64,000 nucleotides of DNA, taken from positions 62,001-126,000 of the forward strand of contig NZ_RZRU01000012.1 of assembly GCF_003997495.1 (NCBI RefSeq), read 5' to 3'. Made by a program: the position numbers and the translations under genes. Source of the stretch: Mesorhizobium sp. M7A.F.Ca.US.008.03.1.1. GTDB taxonomy: Bacteria > Pseudomonadota > Alphaproteobacteria > Rhizobiales > Rhizobiaceae. Below the pieces are notes generated by a model, which saw only the letters and a list, made by a program, of their open reading frames with translations, had not been told where the DNA came from and did not search any database. The number at the start of each line of letters is the position of its first letter. Position 1 is the first letter of the stretch. Below, in pieces: positions 1 to 7,614 of the stretch.

Positions 1-656
1 TCGAATTCGAGAATGGCGTTGGTGTAGCCGCGATGCGAGACATTGCGGTAGCCATCGCGGACGGTGAAGCCTTTGGTGCCCTTGTCGACAAAAAAGGCGG
101 TGATCTTCTTGCGCTTGCCGCGCGGCGAATCCTCTTCGCCGGAAGCCATGAAGACGATGGCAAAGTCGGCGAGGTCGGCGTGGGAGATAAAATGCTTGGT
201 GCCGTTCAGCACCCAGTCGTCGCCATCTTGCACGGCGGTCGCCTTCATGCCGCGCAGGTCGGAGCCGGCGCCCGGCTCGGTCATCGCCAGGCAGTCCCAC
301 TTCTCGCCGCGGATGCTGGGGAACAGGTATTTCTCGCGCTGCTCCGGCGTGCCGGCCAGGAGGATGTTGGAGGGCCGCGCCACGCAGGTCCAATGCAGCG
401 CATAGTTGGCGCGGCCGAGTTCCTTTTCGTAGAGCAGCCAGGTCACCGTATCGAGGCCTGCACCGCCGACATCCGCCGGCATGTTGGCGGCATAGAGCCC
501 GGCCTCGATCGCCTTGATCTTGATCTCCTCGATCAGGTCGCGGCGCAGCACGCCGGTGCGCTCGACCTCGCGCTCATGCGGGTAAAGCTCGTTCTCGACG
601 AACGCACGCGTCGTCTCGACGATGAGCCTCTGTTCCTCCGACAGCCCGAAATCCAT
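1..656 (-). CDS. Acyl-CoA dehydrogenase, C-terminal part missing at window edge
   Basis: About 218 N-terminal residues are visible, starting MDFGLSEEQRL; the rest lies beyond base 1. The FAD-binding acyl-CoA dehydrogenase middle domain is shown by the motif AMTEPGAGSDLRGM followed by WVLNGTKHFISHAD. The enzyme would oxidise a CoA thioester and pass electrons to ETF. It begins 4 bases after the stop of the carnitine-dehydrogenase-like gene, so it is probably the last visible gene of that operon. A gamma-butyrobetainyl-CoA or crotonobetainyl-CoA substrate fits the neighbourhood, but that is inferred from context only; the fold cannot discriminate among acyl-CoA substrates. Confidence 0.9.
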   Translation of the reverse strand, partial: MDFGLSEEQRLIVETTRAFVENELYPHEREVERTGVLRRDLIEEIKIKAIEAGLYAANMPADVGGAGLDTVTWLLYEKELGRANYALHWTCVARPSNILLAGTPEQREKYLFPSIRGEKWDCLAMTEPGAGSDLRGMKATAVQDGDDWVLNGTKHFISHADLADFAIVFMASGEEDSPRGKRKKITAFFVDKGTKGFTVRDGYRNVSHRGYTNAILEF

Positions 657-660
657 GCTC

Positions 661-1764
661 TCAGCCTTTCTTCTTGCCGGTCTTTTTCTTCGGCTTTTCG
701 GCTTTCTTCACCGGCTTCAACGCTTTGGCTTTCTCGGCAGCCTTGGAGGCCGTTGGCTTCTTCGCCGCCAGCTTGGCCAACTGCCTGGTGTAGTCCTTGT
801 GCAGGGCGCCGGCGCCCCAGCCCTTGCCTTTGTTCTGCTTCGACAGCGCATCCATGATGGCGACCAGATTGTCGTCGCGGATCTTTTCCAATTCGCGAAT
901 GGACAGGCCATGCGCCTGGTCGTCCGATTGCGTGGCGATCAGGTCGACCAACTCATCGTTGAACTCCGGCACATCCATCAGCTTGGTCCATGGCCATTTC
1001 AGGCACGGCCCGAACTGCGCCATGAAGTGGCGCATGCCGGCCTCGCCGCCGGCGACACGATAGACCTGGAACATGCCCATCTGCGCCCAGCGCAAGCCGA
1101 AGCCGTAGCGCATGATGTCATCGAGTTCCTCGACCGTGCAGATGCCGTCCTTGATCAACCACAGTGCCTCGCGCCATGCCGCTTCGAGCAGGCGGTCGCC
1201 GACGAAGGCCTCGATCTCCTTGCGGATCACCACCGGCTTCATGCCGATCGAGGCATACATTTCCTTGGCGACCTCGATCGCCTCGGGAAAGGTCTGCTCG
1301 CCGCCGACGATCTCGACCAGCGGCAGGAGATAGACCGGGTTGAACGGATGGCCGACGACCAGCCGCTCCGGATGCTTCTTCATCGCCACCTGCATATCGG
1401 TCGGCTTGATGCCGGAGGTCGAGGAGCCGACAATCGCGTTAGCCGGTGCGTGGGCATCGATCTCGGCCAGCACGCGGTGTTTCAGGTCGAGCCGTTCCGG
1501 CACACTCTCCTGGATGAAATCGGCATCGGCGACCGCCTCGGCGATGGTCTTGGCGAAGATCAGCTTGCCCTCTTTCGGCAGGCCGCCGGGCACCATCTGC
1601 TTGTAGGCGCGGCGCGCGCCCTTCATCACTTCGCCGACCTTGCGCGATGCCTCGGGGTCGGGATCGAAGATCGACACGTCGATGCCGTTGAGCAGCAGCC
1701 GCGCCACCCAGCCGGCGCCGATGACGCCGCCACCGATGGCGGCTGCCTTGTTGATGATGCTCAT
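661..1764 (-). CDS. cdhA: L-carnitine 3-dehydrogenase-like (3-hydroxyacyl-CoA dehydrogenase fold)
   Basis: A 367-residue protein starting MSIINKAAAIGGGVIGAGW, with an N-terminal Rossmann GGGVIGAG motif followed by DPDPEA, then the 3-hydroxyacyl-CoA dehydrogenase NAD-binding and C-terminal domains (GSSTSGIKPTDM, VVGHPFNPVYLLPLVEIV). Carnitine dehydrogenase oxidises L-carnitine to 3-dehydrocarnitine with NAD+. The call over other hydroxyacyl dehydrogenases rests on the adjacent BKACE enzyme and CdhR-like regulator, the same set as the Pseudomonas cdh locus. Its ATG overlaps the upstream stop (ATGA), implying translational coupling. After the catalytic domains comes a Lys/Ala/Pro-rich tail of about 35 residues that is not needed for the fold. 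No thioesterase domain is fused. Confidence 0.85.
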   Translation of the reverse strand: MSIINKAAAIGGGVIGAGWVARLLLNGIDVSIFDPDPEASRKVGEVMKGARRAYKQMVPGGLPKEGKLIFAKTIAEAVADADFIQESVPERLDLKHRVLAEIDAHAPANAIVGSSTSGIKPTDMQVAMKKHPERLVVGHPFNPVYLLPLVEIVGGEQTFPEAIEVAKEMYASIGMKPVVIRKEIEAFVGDRLLEAAWREALWLIKDGICTVEELDDIMRYGFGLRWAQMGMFQVYRVAGGEAGMRHFMAQFGPCLKWPWTKLMDVPEFNDELVDLIATQSDDQAHGLSIRELEKIRDDNLVAIMDALSKQNKGKGWGAGALHKDYTRQLAKLAAKKPTASKAAEKAKALKPVKKAEKPKKKTGKKKG

Positions 1765-2390
1765 GCTGAGGCTCCGGTTCTTGTCATGGCTGTCGTGGGA
1801 TCGATGAGCGGCACGCGCTCGCCGGCGCGGATCACGGTCGCGTCGTAGGCCGTGCGGGCAAAGACCTCGAGCACGAAGGGCCGGAAGAATTCGATCGGCA
1901 GCGTGTCGTAGTCGGGGTCGAAGCTGGACTGGTCCCAGCGCTCGCAAAACTGGTCGCAATCGTCGAAATAGGCGTGGCCGGCAAAGCGGTCGCGCGCGTG
2001 GCGGTTGCCGCCGAGATGATGGGCATAGTAGAGCCGCTGGAAGTCGCCATGCTTCTCCACGACCCAGGTGCATTGCTCGCGCACGAAAGGCTTCAGAATC
2101 GACGCGGCATATTCGTCGTGATTGTAAGGCGCGTAAATGTCGCCGATGTCGTGCAGCAGCGCGCAAGCGATCCAGTCGGTATCGGCGCCGTCGCGCCAGG
2201 CACGCGTCGCCGCCTGCAGCGAATGGCCGAGTCTTGTGATCTTGTAGCCGGACAGGCCTTCGTCGAGCTGCACCAGCGCATCGAGCAGCCGCTCGCCGGT
2301 CCTCGCCGCATAATCGATTTCATGCGCGGTCAGGAACTCGTAATCGTCCCGGTCGCCATCCTTCATCGCGGTGAATTTTACGGTAGTCAT
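1761..2390 (-). CDS. HD-domain protein, PhnZ/TmpB-like (possible diiron oxygenase)
   Basis: A 209-residue protein starting MTTVKFTAMKDGDRDD. An HD domain is clear: H56 (GHSLQ), H80-D81 (LLHDIGD), H91 (YNHDEY), H114 (EKHGDF) and D153 (CERWD). This H...HD...H...H...D ligand set, with the aromatic RWD near the end, resembles the mixed-valent diiron oxygenases PhnZ and TmpB more than nucleotide phosphohydrolases. It lies between the BKACE gene and the carnitine dehydrogenase gene, with a 4-base overlap to the latter. I infer a role on a carnitine- or betaine-like quaternary amine. A plain phosphohydrolase cannot be excluded from sequence alone. Confidence 0.75.
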   Translation of the reverse strand: MTTVKFTAMKDGDRDDYEFLTAHEIDYAARTGERLLDALVQLDEGLSGYKITRLGHSLQAATRAWRDGADTDWIACALLHDIGDIYAPYNHDEYAASILKPFVREQCTWVVEKHGDFQRLYYAHHLGGNRHARDRFAGHAYFDDCDQFCERWDQSSFDPDYDTLPIEFFRPFVLEVFARTAYDATVIRAGERVPLIDPTTAMTRTGASA

Positions 2391-2413
2391 GCTGACCCTC
2401 CGGTTTCTTCCTG

Positions 2414-2464
2414 GAACATGATCTTTTCCGAAAACCGATTCCCACTTTTCGGGATCATGCTCTA
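2414..2464. repeat. Short nested palindrome, rhizobial intergenic type
   Basis: Outer arms CATGATC and GATCATG enclose inner arms CCGAAAA and TTTTCGG around a CCGATTCCC-like centre. It sits in the 76-base gap between the HD-domain gene and the BKACE gene. The architecture resembles the copies at 3411, 5388 and 52735 but with different outer arms. It could form a strong RNA hairpin within the operon transcript and affect stability of the segments on either side. Confidence 0.75.
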
Positions 2465-2466
2465 AT

Positions 2467-3384
2467 TTATGCCGCGATCGGCGCCCGCTTGGTGAGGTTG
2501 AGCTTCTGCCGCACCTCTTCCGGTCCAAGAATCCTGGCGCCGAGATTGGTAACGATGCTGGCGGCGCGCTCGACCAACTGCGCATTGGTCGCCAGGACGC
2601 CCTTGTCGAGCCACAGATTGTCTTCCAGCCCGACGCGGACATTGCCGCCGGCCAGCACCGCGGCCGCGGCATAGGCCATCTGGTTGCGGCCGATGGCGAA
2701 GGCCGACCAGTTCCAGGTCGACGGCACATTGTTGACCATGGCCATGAAGGTGTTGAGGTCGTCAGGCGCGCCCCATGGCACGCCCATGCAGAGCTGCACC
2801 AGCGCATCCGGGTTCAGCACCTTTTCCTCGACCAACTGCTTGGCGAACCACAGATGACCGGTGTCGAAGGCCTCGATCTCCGGCTTGACGCCGAGCGCCG
2901 TCATCATGCCGCCCATGGCGCGCAGCATGCCGGGCGTGTTGGTCATGACATAGTCGGCCTCGGCGAAATTCATGGTGCCGCAGTCGAGCGTGCAGATTTC
3001 CGGCAGGCACTGGCGCACATGTTCCATGCGGTTGGTGGCGCCGCCCATGTCGGTGCCTTTTTCGTTGAGCGGCAGCGGCGCTTCCGGCGAGCCGAACACC
3101 ATGTCGCCGCCCATGCCGGCGGTCAGGTTCAGGATGACGTCGACATTGGCCTCGCGGATGCGCTCGGTCACTTCGCGGTAGAGATACACGTCGCGCCTGG
3201 GCTTGCCGGTCTCCGGATCGCGCACATGGCAATGGACGATGGCTGCACCCGCCTTGGCCGCATCGATGGCGGAATCCGCGATCTGCTTTGGCGAGCGTGG
3301 CACATGCGGGCTGCGGTCCTGCGAGCCGCCGGACCCGGTGACGGCACAGGTAATGAAGACCTCACGGTTCATCGCAAGCGGCAT
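2467..3384 (-). CDS. cdhB: BKACE family enzyme (beta-keto acid cleavage, DUF849), 3-dehydrocarnitine cleavage likely
   Basis: A 305-residue protein starting MPLAMNREVFITCAVTG; the ATG follows a GGAGGAG ribosome-binding site. The BKACE family (zinc-dependent TIM barrel) condenses a beta-keto acid with acetyl-CoA and cleaves it. Visible family marks are the early TCAVTGSG strand, the metal site HCHVRDPETG, and a C-terminal VGLEDNLW segment. In the Pseudomonas carnitine pathway the homologue converts 3-dehydrocarnitine to betainyl-CoA and acetoacetate, and the carnitine dehydrogenase next door supports the same substrate here. It is the first gene of the operon and is divergent from the GlxA-type regulator. 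No betainyl-CoA thioesterase is seen in the window. Confidence 0.88.
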   Translation of the reverse strand: MPLAMNREVFITCAVTGSGGSQDRSPHVPRSPKQIADSAIDAAKAGAAIVHCHVRDPETGKPRRDVYLYREVTERIREANVDVILNLTAGMGGDMVFGSPEAPLPLNEKGTDMGGATNRMEHVRQCLPEICTLDCGTMNFAEADYVMTNTPGMLRAMGGMMTALGVKPEIEAFDTGHLWFAKQLVEEKVLNPDALVQLCMGVPWGAPDDLNTFMAMVNNVPSTWNWSAFAIGRNQMAYAAAAVLAGGNVRVGLEDNLWLDKGVLATNAQLVERAASIVTNLGARILGPEEVRQKLNLTKRAPIAA

Positions 3385-3410
3385 GGAATTCTCCTCCCAT
3401 AGACACACTA

Positions 3411-3457
3411 TGCATGTCGCCCAAAAGTGGGAACCGGTTTTGGGATAACGACATGCA
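3411..3457. repeat. Short nested palindrome in the cdhB-cdhR divergent region
   Basis: A 47-base element with perfect 9-base outer arms (TGCATGTCG and CGACATGCA) and inner arms CCCAAAA and TTTTGGG. Near-identical copies are at 5388-5434 and 52735-52780. It lies between the divergently transcribed BKACE and regulator genes. The repeats elsewhere show that it is a dispersed element and not a dedicated operator. Confidence 0.85.
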
Positions 3458-3517
3458 CAAAGACCAACCAACAATGCCCGACTTGCCGGAAACTGTTTTG
3501 CGTTTTACGAAGCTTCC

Positions 3518-4498
3518 ATGACGAAAAGCGAAAAACCGACGATCTTTCGCGTCGAGCGCTCGCCGCTTAAGGTGACGCTGCTGGTGTTTTCCGGCTCGTC
3601 CATCATGTGCGTGGCCTCGGCCGTCGATCCGCTGCGCGCCGCCAACCGCATCTCCGGCGAGACCCTGTTCGATTTTCGGCTGGTCTCGGTGACCGGGGAG
3701 GCTCCGGTCACCACATGCGGCCTGCCGGTGGCGGTCAGCGGCCGTTTCGACGCGGCCGAGCCGACCGACGTTCTTGTCGTCGTCGCCGGCTTCGGCACCC
3801 AGAACTATGCAACCTCGGCTCTGTTGTCCGGACTGCGCCGGGCGGCCCGGACAGCCCGCGCGTGCGGCGGTGTCGAGGCCGGTACCTGGCTGGTGGCGCG
3901 CGCCGGCCTGCTTGAAGGGCGTAGCGCCACCACCCACTGGGAGGACATGGAAGACTTTTCCTCGGCGTTCCCCGGCGTCGATGTCCGCCCTGACCGCTAT
4001 GTCATCGACGGGCCGGTGTTCACGTCGGGCGGCGCGTCGCCGACCTTCGACCTGATGCTGCATCTCATCCGCACGCGGCTCGGCATGGCCGTCGCGCTCG
4101 ATGTCGCCAGCGTCTTCATCTACGACCAGGCGCGCGCCGCGACCGATGCACAGCCGCTGGTCTCGCTCGGCCGCCTGGACGGCTACGACCCGCGCCTAGC
4201 GCAAGCCATCCGGCTGATGGAAGCGCATGTCGACCAGCCGCTGACCATCGAAGCGGTGGCCAAGCGCGCCGGGGTGACGGCACGGACGCTGGAAAGCATC
4301 TTTCGCAAATCGATCGGTGAGACGCCGGGAGCCTATTACCTCAGGCTGCGCCTCGGCGCCGCACGACGGCTGGTGGTCGATACAAGGGTTGCCATGGCCG
4401 ATATTGCCGGGCGGACCGGATTTTCGTCAGCCGCGGCGTTTTCGAGAGCATTTTCAAGGGCTTTCGGCGAAGCGCCGGTCAGGCTGCGGAGGGGGTAG
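3518..4498 (+). CDS. cdhR: GlxA/CdhR family AraC-type transcriptional regulator
   Basis: A 326-residue protein starting MTKSEKPTIFRVERS. An N-terminal DJ-1/PfpI-like (GATase1-like) domain covers about residues 18-190. It is followed by a C-terminal AraC helix-turn-helix pair: LTIEAVAKRAGVTARTLES, then ADIAGRTGFSSAAAFSRAF. This architecture matches CdhR, GbdR and ArgR-type regulators of quaternary-amine and amino-acid catabolism. It is divergent from the carnitine-type operon, so it most likely activates that operon in response to carnitine or a breakdown product. The effector is inferred from context. Confidence 0.85.
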   Translation: MTKSEKPTIFRVERSPLKVTLLVFSGSSIMCVASAVDPLRAANRISGETLFDFRLVSVTGEAPVTTCGLPVAVSGRFDAAEPTDVLVVVAGFGTQNYATSALLSGLRRAARTARACGGVEAGTWLVARAGLLEGRSATTHWEDMEDFSSAFPGVDVRPDRYVIDGPVFTSGGASPTFDLMLHLIRTRLGMAVALDVASVFIYDQARAATDAQPLVSLGRLDGYDPRLAQAIRLMEAHVDQPLTIEAVAKRAGVTARTLESIFRKSIGETPGAYYLRLRLGAARRLVVDTRVAMADIAGRTGFSSAAAFSRAFSRAFGEAPVRLRRG

Positions 4499-4512
4499 GT
4501 TTCAACGGACGA

Positions 4513-4716
4513 TCAGGCCGCGTTCTGGCGGTCGCCGTCGATCTGCGAGCGCATCTGTCTGGCCAAATGGGCTTCGAAGCGGCTGGCAACGGCGCGATCC
4601 CACTCGTTCGAAACCTTGGCGTCGTCCGTTTTCCTTGGCATCGCCATCAGCCGGTCGATGATCGATCCAGCCTCGCCAGGTGAGAGCAGGGCGTCGATTT
4701 CACGTTCGTTCTGCAT
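4513..4716 (-). CDS. Small hypothetical protein, 67 aa
   Basis: Start chosen at MQNEREIDALLS because an AAGGAGG site lies 7-8 bases upstream; an in-frame extension upstream has no such signal. The protein is acidic at its N-terminus and ends in a basic, Gln/Arg-containing helix (FEAHLARQMRSQIDGDRQ). There is no signal peptide or membrane segment. I do not recognise a family. It is convergent with the regulator gene and separated from it by 14 bases. Confidence 0.6.
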   Translation of the reverse strand: MQNEREIDALLSPGEAGSIIDRLMAMPRKTDDAKVSNEWDRAVASRFEAHLARQMRSQIDGDRQNAA

Positions 4717-4893
4717 ATCGGTTCGCCTCCTTCTTCCTCTCCCGCCACGAACCGCTTTTATACGAGATACGTGACGGCAGTTTGAAGGCAAGAGCGAGGT
4801 CATTGAAGGGCGTCGAAGGGCAAAACCATGTCGCGGGACCGGGCCATGCGCAAAGCTGTTCCTGCGCCCCGGCAGGTCAGTTCAAGGAGAAAT

Positions 4894-5370
4894 CTACACC
4901 CGCTTTTCGAACAGCACCGTGGTGAAGCCACTGTCCCATTCGTCATCGGGATAGCGACTTTTCTCGACATAACCGACCGCCTTGTAGAGTGCTTGTGCGG
5001 GCAGGTTGAACGTGTCGGTTTCCAGCCGCGCCTGCGCCAATCCGGCGGCGCCGATCGCCTGTTCGGCATGGGAAAGCAGCTTGCGGCCGACACCTTGGCC
5101 TTGACGGGATGCCATCACGTGCAGGGCCTCGATGAAATCCGCGCGCCAATGGATCAGGCCGGCGACCTCGCCATCGATCTCGGCAACGGCGAATTCAGAC
5201 CAGCTCTGGTCGACATAGCGCCCGCCAATATCCGTCTCGACATAGCGCTGCGCCGCTGCTTCGGTGATGTTCGGCAGCCAGGTGCCTTCGAATGTTTGAT
5301 GCAGCACCTGCTTCAGCGCCGGAATATCGCTCGCCAGCGCTGGGCGCACGATGATTCGATCCTGTGCCAT
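4894..5370 (-). CDS. GNAT family N-acetyltransferase
   Basis: A 158-residue protein starting MAQDRIIVRPALASDIPAL. The acetyl-CoA-binding GNAT core is visible: LHVMASRQGQGVGRKLLSHA is the Q/R-x-x-G-x-G/A motif, followed by LETDTFNLPAQALYKAVGY (motif B with the N-x-x-A-x-x-x-Y pattern). Length is normal for a single-domain GNAT. The substrate cannot be predicted. It is a single gene with a palindromic repeat 18 bases upstream of the start. Confidence 0.88.
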   Translation of the reverse strand: MAQDRIIVRPALASDIPALKQVLHQTFEGTWLPNITEAAAQRYVETDIGGRYVDQSWSEFAVAEIDGEVAGLIHWRADFIEALHVMASRQGQGVGRKLLSHAEQAIGAAGLAQARLETDTFNLPAQALYKAVGYVEKSRYPDDEWDSGFTTVLFEKRV

Positions 5371-5387
5371 TTTCCGTCTCCCGCCAA

Positions 5388-5434
5388 TGCATGTCGCCCA
5401 AAAGTGCACAGCGGTTTTGAGATGACGACATGCA
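5388..5434. repeat. Short nested palindrome, copy of the 3411 element
   Basis: A 47-base element with the same outer arms, TGCATGTCG and CGACATGCA, as the copies at 3411 and 52735; the centre diverges. It lies in the 253-base gap between the GNAT gene and xylA. I see no coding region in the remainder of that gap. Confidence 0.85.
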
Positions 5435-5623
5435 TAAAAATAATGGCTGCCGCACGGGTCCTCTTTCGGCGACACGCGTGGCATCTTGATCTCACGCTGG
5501 CTGCCGAAGATCTGTGCGATCCTCGGCAGCCTCGCGCGAAGTGGGCTGACTAGCAGATGGCGATGGCGGCGGCTTTCAGCCAGTGGTGCCGGATGTCGGT
5601 CCAGAGATGGAGCGGCGCTCGCC

Positions 5624-6949
5624 TTACACGTACCGGTTGACGATATTTTCCAGCAGTTCCTGGCGGCCGGACCTTGGCTGCGGCTCGATCTTCTTCTTGA
5701 CGACGCGCTCGGCGATATCCTCAAGCGTGCGTTTGCCGGAAAGCATCGCCTTGCCCTCGGCCGTGTTCCAGCCGGCATAGCGTTCGGCCAGCGGCGCCGA
5801 CAGCGCCTTGTCCTCGACCATGCGGGCCGCGGCTTTCAGGCCGCGTGCGCAGGAATCCATGCCGCCGATATGGCCGATCAGCAGGTCCTGCGGATCGAGC
5901 GATTGGCGGCGCAGCTTGGCGTCGAAATTGGTGCCGCCGGTCTTAAACCCGCCGGCCTGCAGGACCTGGTAGTAGGCCAGCGCCATTTCCGGCACGTTGT
6001 TGGGGAACTGGTCGGTGTCCCAGCCGGATTGGTAGTCGTTGCGGTTCATGTCGATCGAGCCGAAGACGCCGAGCGCATTGGCCAGCGCCAGTTCGTGCTC
6101 GAAGGAATGGCCGGCCAGGATGGCGTGGCCTTGCTCGATATTAAGCTTGACCTCCTTCTCCAGCCCGAAGCGCTTGAGGAAACCGTAGACGGTGGCGACA
6201 TCGTAATCGTACTGATGCTTGGTCGGCTCCTGCGGCTTCGGCTCGATCAGGATCGTGCCCTTGAAGCCGATCTTGTGCTTGTAGTCGACGACCATGCTGA
6301 GGAACCGGCCGGCCTGTTCCTGCTCGCGCGCAAGGTCGGTGTTGAGCAGGGTCTCATAGCCTTCGCGCCCGCCCCACAGCACGTAGTTTTCGCCCTTCAG
6401 CCGCTTGGTGACGTCGATACAGCTTTTCACCGTCGCCGCCGCGTAGGCAAACACATCCGGATCGGGATTGGTGGCCGCGCCCGACATGAAGCGGCGGTTG
6501 GAGAACAGATTGGCGGTGCCCCAAAGCAGCTTGACGCCGGTCTGCTTCATCTTGCCCGCAAAGTAATCGGCGATCTCATCGAGGCGCGCCGCACTCTCGG
6601 AAAAATCCTTGCCTTCCGGCCGCACATCGGCGTCGTGGAAGCAGAAGTAAGGCGCACCGAGCAGCGAGAGCATCTCGAAGGCGACGTCTGCTTTCAGCTT
6701 TGCCAGCTCCATCGTGTCGGTGCCGCCGGCCTTGGGGAACCAAGGCCGGTCGAAGGTCTGGCCGCCGAACGGATCGCCGCCCGGCCAGGCAAAGGAGTGC
6801 CAGTAGGCGACGGCGAAGCGCAGATGATCTTCCAGCCGCTTGCCGGCGACAACCTCATCGGGATTGTAGAACCTGTAGGCCAGCGGATTGGTCGAATCCG
6901 GCCCCTCATACTTGATCTCTTTGATGTCGCCGAAAAATCCGCTGCTCAT
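5624..6949 (-). CDS. xylA: Xylose isomerase
   Basis: A 441-residue protein starting [19 protein letters not shown], normal for the long (group II) xylose isomerases. It interconverts D-xylose and D-xylulose with divalent metal. The catalytic His and Asp lie in [14 protein letters not shown] (H105, D108); the metal-site strands [15 protein letters not shown] and [17 protein letters not shown] are intact. It is followed genomically by an NTF2-like gene in the opposite direction and then xylB, so xylA and xylB are close but do not form one contiguous operon. Confidence 0.97.
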   Translation of the reverse strand: MSSGFFGDIKEIKYEGPDSTNPLAYRFYNPDEVVAGKRLEDHLRFAVAYWHSFAWPGGDPFGGQTFDRPWFPKAGGTDTMELAKLKADVAFEMLSLLGAPYFCFHDADVRPEGKDFSESAARLDEIADYFAGKMKQTGVKLLWGTANLFSNRRFMSGAATNPDPDVFAYAAATVKSCIDVTKRLKGENYVLWGGREGYETLLNTDLAREQEQAGRFLSMVVDYKHKIGFKGTILIEPKPQEPTKHQYDYDVATVYGFLKRFGLEKEVKLNIEQGHAILAGHSFEHELALANALGVFGSIDMNRNDYQSGWDTDQFPNNVPEMALAYYQVLQAGGFKTGGTNFDAKLRRQSLDPQDLLIGHIGGMDSCARGLKAAARMVEDKALSAPLAERYAGWNTAEGKAMLSGKRTLEDIAERVVKKKIEPQPRSGRQELLENIVNRYV

Positions 6950-7057
6950 GTTTTTTCCTCTCGAAGTGTTCGCCCGATTACCTCAGGCGTAATTGGTTTC
7001 GTTCTTCCGCTGGTCGAAAAAGCTGGTGTCAAAGCCACTCAGTAAAGGAGACAGACC

Positions 7058-7420
7058 ATGACCGACCTCAACGAGATCGCCCAGAACTACATCGCCGCCT
7101 GGAACGAAAGCGATGCCGGCCGCCGGGCCGAATTGCTCAAGGCGACCTTCACGGAAGACGTCAGCTACCGTGATCCGCTCATGCAGGGCGATGGCCATGA
7201 AGGCGTCGCGGCTCTGATCGACGGCGTGCAGCAGCGCTTTGCCGGGTTTCGTTTTTCGCTGAAGGGCACGCCGGACGGTTTTGCCGACAAGATCCGCTTC
7301 TCGTGGAATCTCGGACCTGAGGGAACGCCTTCCGTCATCGAAGGCACCGACATCGGCCTCATCGAGAACGGCCGCCTGAAGAGCATCACCGGCTTCCTCG
7401 ACAAGGTGCCGGCGCAGTGA
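7058..7420 (+). CDS. NTF2-like / SnoaL-like protein
   Basis: A 120-residue protein starting MTDLNEIAQNYIAAWNESDAG, with an AAGGAG site just upstream. The opening helix with YIAAWNE, the DVSYRDPLMQG strand and the late strand IGLIENGRLKSITGFLD are typical of SnoaL-like NTF2 folds, which serve as small isomerases, hydrolases or ligand-binding modules. No catalytic assignment is possible. It lies between xylA and xylB on the opposite strand. Confidence 0.8.
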   Translation: MTDLNEIAQNYIAAWNESDAGRRAELLKATFTEDVSYRDPLMQGDGHEGVAALIDGVQQRFAGFRFSLKGTPDGFADKIRFSWNLGPEGTPSVIEGTDIGLIENGRLKSITGFLDKVPAQ

Positions 7421-7448
7421 GGCTTTGCTGTTAGGGTGGGCGCCAGGC

Positions 7449-7604
7449 ACCCCCCTCTGGCCTGCCGGCCATCTCCCCCTCAAGGGGGGAGATGGGCTGA
7501 CTTTTCCGCCTTCGCCAATCACCGGCCTCGCAAGACTGGCATAGCCACCGACGCTGCTGATCTCCCTCCTTGAGGGGGAGATGGCCGGCAGGCCAGCGGG
7601 GGGT
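7449..7604. repeat. Large inverted repeat with hairpin-forming arms
   Basis: Two arms of about 45 bases (roughly 7449-7495 and 7560-7604) are near-perfect inverted copies of each other. Both contain GGCCTGCCGGCCATCTCC or its complement, and each arm can fold on its own around CTCCCCCTC-AAGGGGG. The interior of about 60 bases is unrelated. The element lies between the convergent NTF2-like and xylB genes, where it could act as a bidirectional terminator. The architecture is that of a MITE-like or REP-like dispersed repeat. Confidence 0.8.
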
Positions 7605-7614
7605 AAGCGCCAGT

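Noticed and set aside
622..1848. Long plus-strand ORF antisense to the carnitine dehydrogenase
   Set aside because: High-GC shadow frame: the minus strand encodes a clear dehydrogenase, and the antisense translation has no family features or ribosome-binding site.
5486..7045. Long plus-strand ORF antisense to xylA
   Set aside because: It mirrors the conserved xylose isomerase frame and shows no independent coding evidence.
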